From positions 1 to 32,033 of the forward strand of contig BRYA01001090.1 of assembly GCA_030267965.1 (NCBI GenBank): 32,033 nt of DNA, written 5' to 3'. The position numbers and the translations under genes are program-made. Shown here piece after piece: positions 9,242 to 17,132 of this stretch. How positions within the stretch are numbered: the first letter of the stretch is position 1; the number at the start of each line of letters is the position of its first letter. The notes under the pieces were generated by a model. The model was not told where the DNA came from, searched no databases, and saw nothing but the letters and a program-made list of their open reading frames with translations. The DNA comes from Triparma columacea. Taxonomy: Eukaryota > Sar > Bolidophyceae > Parmales > Triparmaceae.

Positions 9242-9283
9242 ATGCCGAAAGTTTTGTGGAGAGTAATTCTGGAGTTTCTGTAA
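9242..9283 (+). pseudogene. Remnant 3' end of a BspA-LRR gene
   Basis: The bases encode PKVLWRVILEFL and a stop. This is exactly the C-terminus of the intact LRR genes at 13034-14731 and 15424-16860, and the nucleotide sequence is identical over about 37 bp. No LRR units or cysteine-rich repeats precede it. Together with the LRR-type 5' flank at 8278-8668 it shows that an LRR gene copy once stood here and lost or exchanged its body. It could alternatively serve as a terminal exon, since CCGCACAG immediately upstream resembles an acceptor. Confidence 0.75.
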
Positions 9284-9318
9284 CTCGTTGTTGTTAAATC
9301 AATTGTTCAATTGTTTTA

Positions 9319-10623
9319 TCAACCCATCGTTTCTATTAGTTTGATGACGTCTGGCGTAAGCACCGTCTTACTCTCTATGCTGTACCAGAGGTCCGTGTGT
9401 CCCCAACCGTCGAGCACTACCTTTTTGACAATCTTCGCCTTGTCCAGTCCCTCCAGCAGCGCCGTCGTGGCGTCCACATCCAAAACAACATCCTCCTTAC
9501 CCATCCAGAGGGCGATGTTGGTGTCGATTTCCCCAAAGTCGCACTCGCCGTCCTTGGCCTTAAAGAACGCCGGACCGTCCTTCAGTATCTTCTGGTACAT
9601 CCTCATCGACTTTGTGGGTAGGAACCCGGAAGGTGTCGAAGCCATGACATCCCACGCCCCGTCCTTGTCCATGGTGAGCTGGCTCATCCCGGAGGCCTTG
9701 AGTGCCGCGAAAGCGACCACATTGGCGAGCCAGTCTGGGACGAAGCACTGAGTGAAGGAGGCGAACATGAAGTATTGCGGCGAGCCGAGGATGGAGGGCT
9801 CCATCTTGAAGACCATTGAGACCAGAGGGTTGGTTGGGGTCCGGAGGACGAGGGCGGGGGAGATTGCGCACACAAGCTTCACCTTCTTGTTGAGGCTGGG
9901 ATTGAGCGCAAGGCCCATCAGGGCGACAAGGGACCCTTGTGAGGTGCCATAGACGATGATGGCGGATTGCTTGGCCGTTGATGACGACAAGGCCGCAGTA
10001 ACCATTGCAGGAAAGTCCAGCTTTGCGTGCGTCTTCATGTCAAAGTCCCAGAACTTCGGGTCCCATGAGGACATTTTCGTGTGTTTCAAGCCGTACATGT
10101 TACCGCGGCCATTGGCAAGGAATACGTCGTAGCCCCGCTCTTGGAGTATCACAGGGAGTGATTCCGTGGAGTGGGTGAATGCCATTGCGCCGCTTTCAAA
10201 CATCCCATGGATGAAGAGGACGGTGCCGAGGGATGGTTTGGATGGAGGAAGATGGTGGAAGGTGAGGACGTAGTTGTCAGAGGTTTGGGTGTTTACTATA
10301 TTGTAGGTAATGGAGTGCTGCAGACGAGCGAAGCGAGTTGCGGCGACGAGCGAAGCGAGTTGCAGAAGGGATTATGCTAGTGTATAAGTTGACGGAAGGG
10401 ATCATGCTAGTGTATAAGTTGAGGTTCCTTTCGCTCCTCTGATGCCTGGGTTACTCTGACTAACCTTATCGAGAAATGCCTCAACGTAGCCCTTCTTCTT
10501 CGGCTTCACTTCCAGGGTGTACAACCTCGCAACCCACGCACACACAGAGAAGGGAAGCCACAGCAGTAACGTCACCATTGATATAAGACTTGGTCGAGGG
10601 GGGAGGGTTGAGGGGGTTGCCAT
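9319..10623 (-). CDS. Acid-lipase-like alpha/beta hydrolase (gastric/lysosomal lipase family)
   Basis: Two exons on the minus strand: 10623-10465, then 10317-9319, giving 385 residues. The donor is GATAAG|GTTAGT and the acceptor TCTGCAG|CAC, both in phase 0. Exon 1 supplies a hydrophobic anchor or signal (SMVTLLLWLPFSVCAWVA). Exon 2 begins like the family's lid-proximal strand (HSITYNIVNTQTSDNYVLTF) and then has the oxyanion segment TVLFIHGMFES and GYDVFLANGRGN. The nucleophile elbow is YGTSQG with Ser ~179. Candidate acid Asp ~329 (MGKEDVVLD) and His ~360 (GWGHTDLWYS) complete the triad. These enzymes hydrolyse triacylglycerol or steryl esters in the secretory or lysosomal system, or at lipid bodies. 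The gene is divergent from the MFS transporter, with 157 bp between the ATGs. Its intron carries the GAGCGAAGCGA motif twice. Confidence 0.87.
10322..10425. repeat. Intronic repeats: two 22-bp GAGCGAAGCGA hairpin units and two 30-bp units
   Basis: Inside the lipase intron the plus strand has ACGAGCGAAGCGAGTTGC twice with a 22-bp period (cores at 10326-10336 and 10348-10358). Directly after comes a 30-bp unit centred on ATGCTAGTGTATAAGTTGA, repeated at 10371 and 10401. The first motif recurs in introns of two other genes in the window. Confidence 0.8.
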
Positions 10624-10780
10624 CTTAATTGCTTTTAGGGATCCTTAGGCGTTACAGGTGACGTGCGTCGTACGTAAAGAACCAATGCGGGAGACGGCGA
10701 GGGTGTGTGGAGGTTTTCAAAGATCGGGAACTTCTTCTTCAATTCTTCAACCAAAAAAGTTTTTGTTCCCAAAACTTCAC
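10624..10780. promoter_or_regulatory. Divergent promoter region between lipase and MFS transporter
   Basis: 157 bp lie between the start codons of two divergent genes and must contain or overlap both promoters. An in-frame ATG at 10658 could extend the transporter N-terminus by 41 residues. The ATG at 10781 was preferred because it begins directly before the first conserved membrane helix. Confidence 0.5.
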
Positions 10781-12465
10781 ATGGCTTGTCCAATGTCTGC
10801 CGCCCGAGTCCTCCTCGGAGGGTTTCTTCTGCACCTCGTACTGGGGACGCTCTACATGTGGGGTAATATCTCGAGTAAGTTTCGGGATGAAAGAGCCACA
10901 GCACCAGGAGGGGTATCGTAAGACACTCGTGTGCCAAGCCAAAAAAAAACCTTATCTTACCCTTTTACCCCCCCAACCTAGTTTATGTGACATCATACAT
11001 CCGGGAATACGACGAGGATGCCACATCATCGTCGACACTGTCCATCTTCTCCTCTTCCTTATTCTTCCAGGCTATCTTCATGCCTGTGGGGGGACTTTTG
11101 GAAAGGTCTTACGGCCCTAGGACCACAGGGTGAGGAATTGCGAGCGAACAGGAGCGAGCAAGTACGAGCGAATCGACTTTAGGGCATTACCATGACTTTG
11201 ATGGCAATGACACTACTGAACAAACGCCCCACACCCTTCGCCCGTCACAGGTATGTCGCAGTCCTGAGCGTGGCCGCTGGTATATTCCTCTGCTCCTGCT
11301 GCAAGTCAATCCCTACGTTCTGTCTCTCCCAGGCAGTCTACGGAGCTGGGATCGGCATCGGTTATATTGCGCCCCTGTCGTGTGGGTACAAGCACCTTCC
11401 CGACCGTAAGGGCCTCGTTAGCGGCCTAATCGTTGGAGGGTTCGGCACAGGATCGTTCGTCTTCAACGTGGTTGCCACGCAATGGGTGAACCCGGAAAAT
11501 GAGAAGGTGCCAGATGGCGATGATTACTACCCCAGCGATGGGGACGTCGCCCAGGCCATACCTGGAATGTACAAGCTGCTGGCGGCGGCGTATCTCGTCC
11601 TTGGACTGCTCGGGAGCAGCCTTTTAAGCGACCCCGAGGAGGAGGTGCTCCTTCCCATCGTTGTGACAAAGGGTCTGCAGGACATTGCAGAGAGCGACGA
11701 GGTCGAGGAAGAGGAAGAAGGGGCCGTATCGACGACGCCCCTCATTCCGAGCAGTAAAGCTGAGGCTGTCAAGGACTTGAGCACCCGAGAAATGATGAGG
11801 ACCCTGGACTTTTACATTCTCATCTGCTGCTTCTTCTGCTCGGGCATGGGAGGCATGTTCTTGTCGGCCACCTACAAGAACTTCGCGGACGTCCCCGAGC
11901 ACCTTAAGGACCAAGGCGATCACTTCTTCACTTACGTCGGGTCAATCGGATCCATTTGCAATGGACTATCACGGGTATTTTGGGGGGTGCTGGCAGACAA
12001 GATTGGGCCGAACAATGGTGAGGGGAAATGCGGCGAGCAAAGTGCGGCGAGCGAAGCGAGCCGCATGAATATTGTTCACCAAGGCCGCACTAACACTCTG
12101 CCGCCAACCAACCCGCAGCCCTGATTATAATGTCAGTTCTATTTCCCCTCATATTCCTCATCTACAATGTGACTGTCGACAACCCATATGTCTACTCCAC
12201 CTGCGTCTGCCTCCTGTTCTGGTGCTACGGCGGCAACTTCGCCTTGTTCCCCACCATAACCGCGAAGCTCTTCGGGGTGAAGAACAACGGGACGAACTAC
12301 GGGATGGTGTTCATATGGTTTGGAGGGGTTACGGCGTTCCTGATATGGGGCATCGGGGTGGAGGGAGACAAGCTGGGATTCAAGGAGATCAACTGGGCGG
12401 TCTTCACGATTGGAGTGGTGGGGCTGGCACTGGCCGTCACACTGAGATTACGGTTAAGGGTATAA
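10781..12465 (+). CDS. Major facilitator superfamily transporter (oxalate/formate-antiporter-like)
   Basis: Four exons: 10781-10874, 10982-11129, 11251-12017 and 12119-12465. Donors are TCGA|GTAAGT, ACAGG|GTGAGG and AATG|GTGAGG. Acceptors are ACCTAG|TT, TCACAG|G and CCGCAG|CC. All phases match and the product is 451 residues. The first helix ARVLLGGFLLHLVLGTLYMW runs into GNISIYVTSYI, and then FFQAIFMPVGGLLERSYGPR carries the conserved loop 2-3 motif. AGIGIGYIAPL and KGLVSGLIVGGFGTGSFVF match helices 4-5 of the OFA branch. A central acidic cytosolic loop (EVEEEEEG, ~residues 215-265) separates the two six-helix halves. The second half has RVFWGVLADKIG and a hydrophobic C-terminal part. A small monocarboxylate or dicarboxylate substrate is plausible from family membership, but the sequence does not show which. 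Confidence 0.85.
12028..12066 (+). repeat. Intronic GAGCGAAGCGA hairpin element in the transporter gene
   Basis: Within MFS intron 3 (12018-12118). ATGCGGC at 12028-12034 is the exact inverse complement of GCCGCAT at 12060-12066. An inner GCGGC at 12044-12048 can also pair with GCCGC, leaving the core GAGCGAAGCGA (12049-12059) in the loop. Intron 2 of the same gene (11130-11250) has three looser GAGCGA copies. Confidence 0.75.
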
Positions 12466-12535
12466 TGATTTTGTCGGGACAGTTGTGTGAGTTTTTTATT
12501 TTCTAAAGCCCTCAGCGGGCCGAAGGCAATACCGC

Positions 12536-13033
12536 AATATTTGAGGGCGTCAAGTTTAATTCTTCAAAACAACCGCGTACTTCAACACCCCCCTCTCCTC
12601 TGAATCGGATTAGAGCTGTGTAAATCGTAGTTTTTGGGAATAAACACAAGTCTGGCCAAACCCACCCTTAAGTTCCTAGTGGAGGGAGAAATTGGGGCAA
12701 TAAATAAATCTATCAAAAGAAAGGTAAGATGGACAACAATGACAATGATGACCCTTATCAAGGCTTTATCCAGTTGTACTTAGTCCTATCGTTGAGTTTA
12801 ACTTCCTATTCACGTCAAGGAACCAAGTTATTTCCCCCAGCAATGACACATCCTCGAGGGTCTCACCAAGGGATCTCCCTTGTTCTTCGTCCGTCACACC
12901 ACACTAACCCTGCTTATCCCGTCAATAATGTAGGAGTTCGCAGATAGACAGTATCAAATAGTTTGGGCTTTCAACTGTTACCAAAAGACGGGTGAAAAGA
13001 TCCTCTCAACCCGGGACTCTCCCCTTCCCCAAA
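12536..13033 (+). repeat. Upstream flank of LRR gene, copy 2 (shortened)
   Basis: It begins at AATATTTGAGGGCGTCAAG, 70 bp after the transporter stop codon, and runs to the LRR ATG. It matches the flank at 14798-15423, but lacks about 130 bp that the other copy has around GTCGACTGACTGAGCATT. No gene is seen in it. The strong conservation down to CAGGACTCTCCCCTTCCC before the ATG suggests that it contains the promoter and 5' UTR. Confidence 0.85.
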
Positions 13034-14731
13034 ATGCCCCAAACAGCAGTATACTATGGCACAGACGAGAAAGGGAGGTTCAGAGACAATAGTGAGCTCA
13101 CAGAAGTGACTTTTGTAGAAGGAGTGACGTCGATTGCCGATGAAACCTTCTGGGGATGCTCCTCCCTCATGGCCATTACCATCCCAGATGGAGTTACGAT
13201 GATTGGCGATTGCGCCTTCAGGGGATGCTCCTCCCTCATGGCCATCACCATCCCGGACGGAGTAACGATGATTGACTTTGGCGCCTTCGAAGGATGCTCC
13301 TCCCTCACGGCCATCTCCATCCCGGACGGAGTGACAACAATTTGGTTTAACACCTTCTGGGGATGCTCCTTTCTCACGGCCATCTCCATCCCGGACGGAG
13401 TGACGGAGATTGGCGAGAGCGCCTTCTACAAATGCTCCTCCCTCACGGCCATCACCATCCCGGACGGAGTGACGGAGATTGGCTATCAGACCTTCTACGG
13501 ATGCTCCTCCCTCACAGCCATCACCATCCCGGACGGAGTGACGTCGATTGCCGATGAAGCCTTCTACGGATGCTCCTCTCTCACGGCCATCAACATCCCG
13601 GACGGAGTAACGATGATTGACTTTAGCTCCTTCGAAGGATGCTCCTCCCTCACGGCCATCACCATCCCGGACGGAGTGACATCGATTGGCGGGAGCGCCT
13701 TCTTCGAATGCTCCTCCCTCACGGCCATCTCCATCCCGGACGGAGTGACGAAGATTGGCTATTCCGCCTTCAACGGATGCTCCTCCATCACGGCCATCTC
13801 CATCCCGGACGGAGTGACGATGATTGACGAAAACACCTTCTACAGATGCTCCTCCCTCACGGCCGTCACCATCCCGAGCGGAGTGACGAATATTGGCGAA
13901 TGCGCCTTCGCAGACTGCTCCTCCCTCACGGCCATCACCATCCCGGACGGAGTGACGAAGATTGGCGATTATGCCTTCGCGGGATGCTCCTCCCTCACAG
14001 CCATCACCATCCCGGACGGAGTGATGGAGATTTACCAGGGCGCTTTCGACGGATGCTCCTCCCTCACGGCCATCACCATCCCGGACTCAGTGACGACGAT
14101 TCAAAATGACGCCTTCGAAGGATGCCCCTCCCTCACGGCCATCACCATCCCAGTTGGAGTGACAGAGATCTGGAGTAAGGCCTTCTACGGATGCTCCTCC
14201 CTCACGGCAATCACCATCCCGGACGGAGTGACGGAGATTGGCTATCAGACCTTCTATGGATGCTCCTCCCTCGCGGCCATCACCATCCCGGACGGAGTGA
14301 CGACAATTTGCGAACGCGCCTTCGAAGGATGCTCCTCCCTCACGGACATCACCATCCCGGACGGAGTGACGAAGATTGCCAATGGCGCCTTCGAGGGATG
14401 CTCCTCCCTGACGAAACTCATTCTATCTCCTGCTGTCTCCATCGGTGAAGACTGCTTCTTGAACTGCACTGCCCTAATCGCTGCCGCTGCTGATAAAAAC
14501 ATGCCAACTGTCTCTGACCTCCTTCATTACAGGTGGCACCGCAATATCGCTGTGATCGAACGGGTCAACGCTCTGCTGTGCCTCAAAGGAACCTGGGATC
14601 ACGTGGAGAATCAACCCAGTGGACCGGATAGTCTGAAGAGGAAACGAACGGACGAAGCTCCGCTTGGGGCAACCGAAACACGCGAGAAGATTCCGAAAGT
14701 TTTGTGGAGAGTAATTCTGGAGTTTCTCTAA
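13034..14731 (+). CDS. BspA-type leucine-rich-repeat protein, tandem copy A
   Basis: 565 residues, single exon. The frame is open a further 14 codons upstream but has no ATG there, and the neighbouring paralogue also begins MPQT(A/P)VYYGTDE, so the start is well supported. After a ~41-residue cap come 18 units of exactly 23 residues with consensus CSSLTAITIPDGVTxIGxxAFxG, then LTKLILSPAVSIGEDCFLNC as C-cap. An Ala-rich, helical tail ends in KIPKVLWRVILEFL. No signal peptide or membrane segment is evident, and a basic SLKRKRTDE could be a nuclear signal. LRR_5 proteins bind other proteins, and the partner is unknown. Most of each 69-bp unit is almost invariant at the DNA level. Differences concentrate on the codons between VTxI and AF. 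Confidence 0.88.
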   Translation: MPQTAVYYGTDEKGRFRDNSELTEVTFVEGVTSIADETFWGCSSLMAITIPDGVTMIGDCAFRGCSSLMAITIPDGVTMIDFGAFEGCSSLTAISIPDGVTTIWFNTFWGCSFLTAISIPDGVTEIGESAFYKCSSLTAITIPDGVTEIGYQTFYGCSSLTAITIPDGVTSIADEAFYGCSSLTAINIPDGVTMIDFSSFEGCSSLTAITIPDGVTSIGGSAFFECSSLTAISIPDGVTKIGYSAFNGCSSITAISIPDGVTMIDENTFYRCSSLTAVTIPSGVTNIGECAFADCSSLTAITIPDGVTKIGDYAFAGCSSLTAITIPDGVMEIYQGAFDGCSSLTAITIPDSVTTIQNDAFEGCPSLTAITIPVGVTEIWSKAFYGCSSLTAITIPDGVTEIGYQTFYGCSSLAAITIPDGVTTICERAFEGCSSLTDITIPDGVTKIANGAFEGCSSLTKLILSPAVSIGEDCFLNCTALIAAAADKNMPTVSDLLHYRWHRNIAVIERVNALLCLKGTWDHVENQPSGPDSLKRKRTDEAPLGATETREKIPKVLWRVILEFL

Positions 14732-14797
14732 CTCTTTGCGCTTGATTAGTTGGATTTAAGGCTGTACGAACTAGAGTTTGTTGGGTAAAAAAATAGA

Positions 14798-15423
14798 AAT
14801 ATTTGAGGGCGTCAAGTTTAATTCTTCAAAACAAACCGCGCACTTCAACATCCCCCTCTCCTCTGAATCGGATAAGAGCTGTATGAATCGTAGTTTTTGG
14901 GCAAAAACACACAGGTCTGGCCAAACCCACCCTCAGTGGAGGGAGAAATAGGGGCATAAATAAATCTATCAAAATCAAGGTAAGGTGGACAATAATGACA
15001 ATGATGACCCTTGTTAAGGCTTTAACTAGTTGTATTTCTTCCTATGGTTGATTTTAGTCTCCTATTCACGTCAAGGAACCAAGTTATTTCCCCTCTTCAT
15101 CACGGTCGACTGACTGAGCATTGGGCTTTTTCGTCTCATAGACGAGATAATACTACTTTCGGCCATATTTCTGATACTATTAGTGTCATATCGTGGTTAC
15201 TATGGGTAGAGAAACGCCATTGACGCCGCAATGACACATTCCTTGAGGGTCTCACCATCCCTCTCCCTTGTTCTTCGTCAATCACACCACACTAACCCTG
15301 CTTATCCCGTCAATAATGTAGGAAGTCGCAGATAATCAGTATCTAAATAGTTTAGGCTTTCAACTGTTACCAAAAAGACGGTATAAGAAATCCTTTCAAC
15401 CCCAGGACTCTCCCCTTCCCAAA
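14798..15423 (+). repeat. Upstream flank of LRR gene, copy 3 (full length)
   Basis: Together with the 66 bp after the stop codon of copy A, this is a ~690-bp stretch without a gene. From AATATTTGAGGGCGTCAAG at 14798 it repeats the flank of copy A. From about 14950 it also matches the remnant flank at 8278-8668, including the segment deleted from copy 2. The two LRR genes and flanks therefore form a tandem segmental duplication with an offset of about 2.26 kb. Confidence 0.85.
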
Positions 15424-16860
15424 ATGCCCCAAACACCAGTATACTATGGCACCGACGAGACAGAGTGCTTCAGAGACAATAGTGAAGTCACAGAAGTGAC
15501 TATTGCACAAGGAGTGACGACGATTGGCGAATACGCCTTCTGTGGATGCTCCTCCCTCACGGCCGTCACCATCCCGGATGGAATGACGACAATTGGCAAG
15601 GGCGCCTTCTGGGGATGCTCCTCCCTCACGGACATCACCATCCCGGACGGAGTGACGACAATTGGCGGGGGCGCCTTCTCTGGATGCTCCTCCCTCACGG
15701 CCATCACCATCCCGGATGGAGTGACGATGATTGGCGAACGCGCCTTCTGGGGATGCTCCTCCCTCACAGCCATCACAATTCCAGAGGGAGTGACGATGAT
15801 TAGCGAGAGCTCCTTCGATGGATGCTCCTCCCTCACGGCCATCACCATCCCGGACGGAGTGACAACGATTGGCATTGGCGCCTTCTACGAATGTTCCTCC
15901 CTCACGGCTATTACCATCCCGGACGGAGTGACAACGATTGGCGTTGGCGCCTTCTTTGGATGCTCCTCCCTCACGGCCATCACCATCCCAATTGGAGTGA
16001 CGGGAGTGACGTCGATTGCCGATGAAATCTTCAGGGGATGCTCCTCCCTCACGGCCATTACCATCCCAGACGGAGTGAAGAAGATTTGCAGATGCGCCTT
16101 CTGTGATTGCTCCTCCCTCGCAGCCATCACCATCCCGGACGGAGTGACGACAATTGGCGTTGGCGCCTTCAGGGGATGCTCCTCCCTCACGGCCATCACC
16201 ATCCCAGACGGAGTGACAACGATCGGCGATCGTGCCTTTGAGGGATGCTCCTCCCTCACGGCCATCGCAATCCCGGACTCAGTGACGACGATTGGCGATT
16301 ACGCCTTCGAAGGATGCTCCTCCCTCACGGCCATCACCATCCCGGACTCAGTAACGACGATTCGCAATAGCGCCTTCTCTGAATGCTCCTCCCTCACGGC
16401 CATCACCATCCCGGACGGAGTGACGATAATTAACCACCACGCCTTCGAAGGATGCTCCTCCCTCACGGACATCACCATCCCGGACTCAGTGACGGAGATT
16501 GGCTTTGAGGCCTTCAGAGATTGCTCCTCCCTGACGAAACTCATTCTATCTCCTGCCGTTTCCATCGGTGAAGACTGCTTCTTGGACTGCACTGCCCTAA
16601 TCACTGCTGCTGCTGATAAAAACATGCCGACTGTCTCGGACCTCCTCCATTATAGGTGGCATCGCAATGTCGCTGTGATGGAACGCGTCAACGCTCTTTT
16701 GTGCCTCAAGGGAACCTGGGATCACGTGGAGAATCCACCCAGGAGATCGGCTAGAAAGCGGAAGCGAGTGGACGGAGTTGAAGCACCAGCGCTAAGGGTA
16801 ACTGAGACACGTGAGAAGATACCGAAAGTTTTGTGGAGAGTAATTCTTGAATTTCTATAA
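15424..16860 (+). CDS. BspA-type leucine-rich-repeat protein, tandem copy B
   Basis: 478 residues, single exon, paralogue of the gene at 13034-14731 with matching N-cap, C-cap and PKVLWRVILEFL tail. It has 14 repeat units: 13 of 23 residues and one of 26, where a 9-bp GGAGTGACG duplication (near 15985-16015) adds GVT to GVTGVTSIADEIF. The tail carries a basic RRSARKRKRVD stretch that may be a nuclear signal. As in copy A, the LRR scaffold is nearly constant and variation sits at two or three residues before AF in each unit. Differing unit numbers (18 versus 14) point to expansion and contraction by unequal exchange. Binding partner unknown. Confidence 0.88.
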   Translation: MPQTPVYYGTDETECFRDNSEVTEVTIAQGVTTIGEYAFCGCSSLTAVTIPDGMTTIGKGAFWGCSSLTDITIPDGVTTIGGGAFSGCSSLTAITIPDGVTMIGERAFWGCSSLTAITIPEGVTMISESSFDGCSSLTAITIPDGVTTIGIGAFYECSSLTAITIPDGVTTIGVGAFFGCSSLTAITIPIGVTGVTSIADEIFRGCSSLTAITIPDGVKKICRCAFCDCSSLAAITIPDGVTTIGVGAFRGCSSLTAITIPDGVTTIGDRAFEGCSSLTAIAIPDSVTTIGDYAFEGCSSLTAITIPDSVTTIRNSAFSECSSLTAITIPDGVTIINHHAFEGCSSLTDITIPDSVTEIGFEAFRDCSSLTKLILSPAVSIGEDCFLDCTALITAAADKNMPTVSDLLHYRWHRNVAVMERVNALLCLKGTWDHVENPPRRSARKRKRVDGVEAPALRVTETREKIPKVLWRVILEFL

Positions 16861-17132
16861 ACTCTTTAATCATTGTTGAACGGCATAAGAGTGTCCGGGA
16901 AGTTTTATTTATTATTAGACTACCCCAGGTAGGATTCCTATACCATGAGTGAAAGAGATTTTCTGCAACTCAGTCCAGTCCAGGAGCAACAGAGAGCAGA
17001 GGCAGAAAAGCAGCTTTTTACCCCCTCACCGAAAGCGCCGCTACACTACATCACTACGAGCTTCCTAATTCCCACCTTTCTCTCCCCCCCCGCCCCCTGT
17101 TATCCCCCCTTTCGTCCCCCCCCCTCCCCATA
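16861..17132. other. Intergenic region, nothing recognised
   Basis: 272 bp between the LRR copy B stop codon and the AMMECR1-like start. The second half is very C/T-rich (runs of seven to eight C), as expected of a 5' UTR or promoter in this genome. A 62-codon frame at 16945 shows no protein-like features and was not called. Confidence 0.4.

Noticed and set aside
12992..13033. Upstream extension of LRR copy A by 14 codons
   Set aside because: It would start at GTG; the first ATG at 13034 matches the paralogue's N-terminus.
13100..16520. Regular short repeats that could look like a CRISPR array
   Set aside because: The units are contiguous 69-bp coding repeats with no spacers and encode LRRs in a eukaryotic context.
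13054..16625. Antisense and shifted frames across the LRR genes (EEHPSKA..VTPSGMV and LLPHGHHHPGRSD types)
   Set aside because: Shadows of the 69-bp LRR repeat; the sense frame has the recognised LRR_5 pattern, caps and conserved tail.
16945..17132. 62-codon plus-strand frame before the AMMECR1-like gene
   Set aside because: It ends in low-complexity Pro/Ser just before the AMMECR1-like ATG and shows no family resemblance or splice site linking it to that gene.
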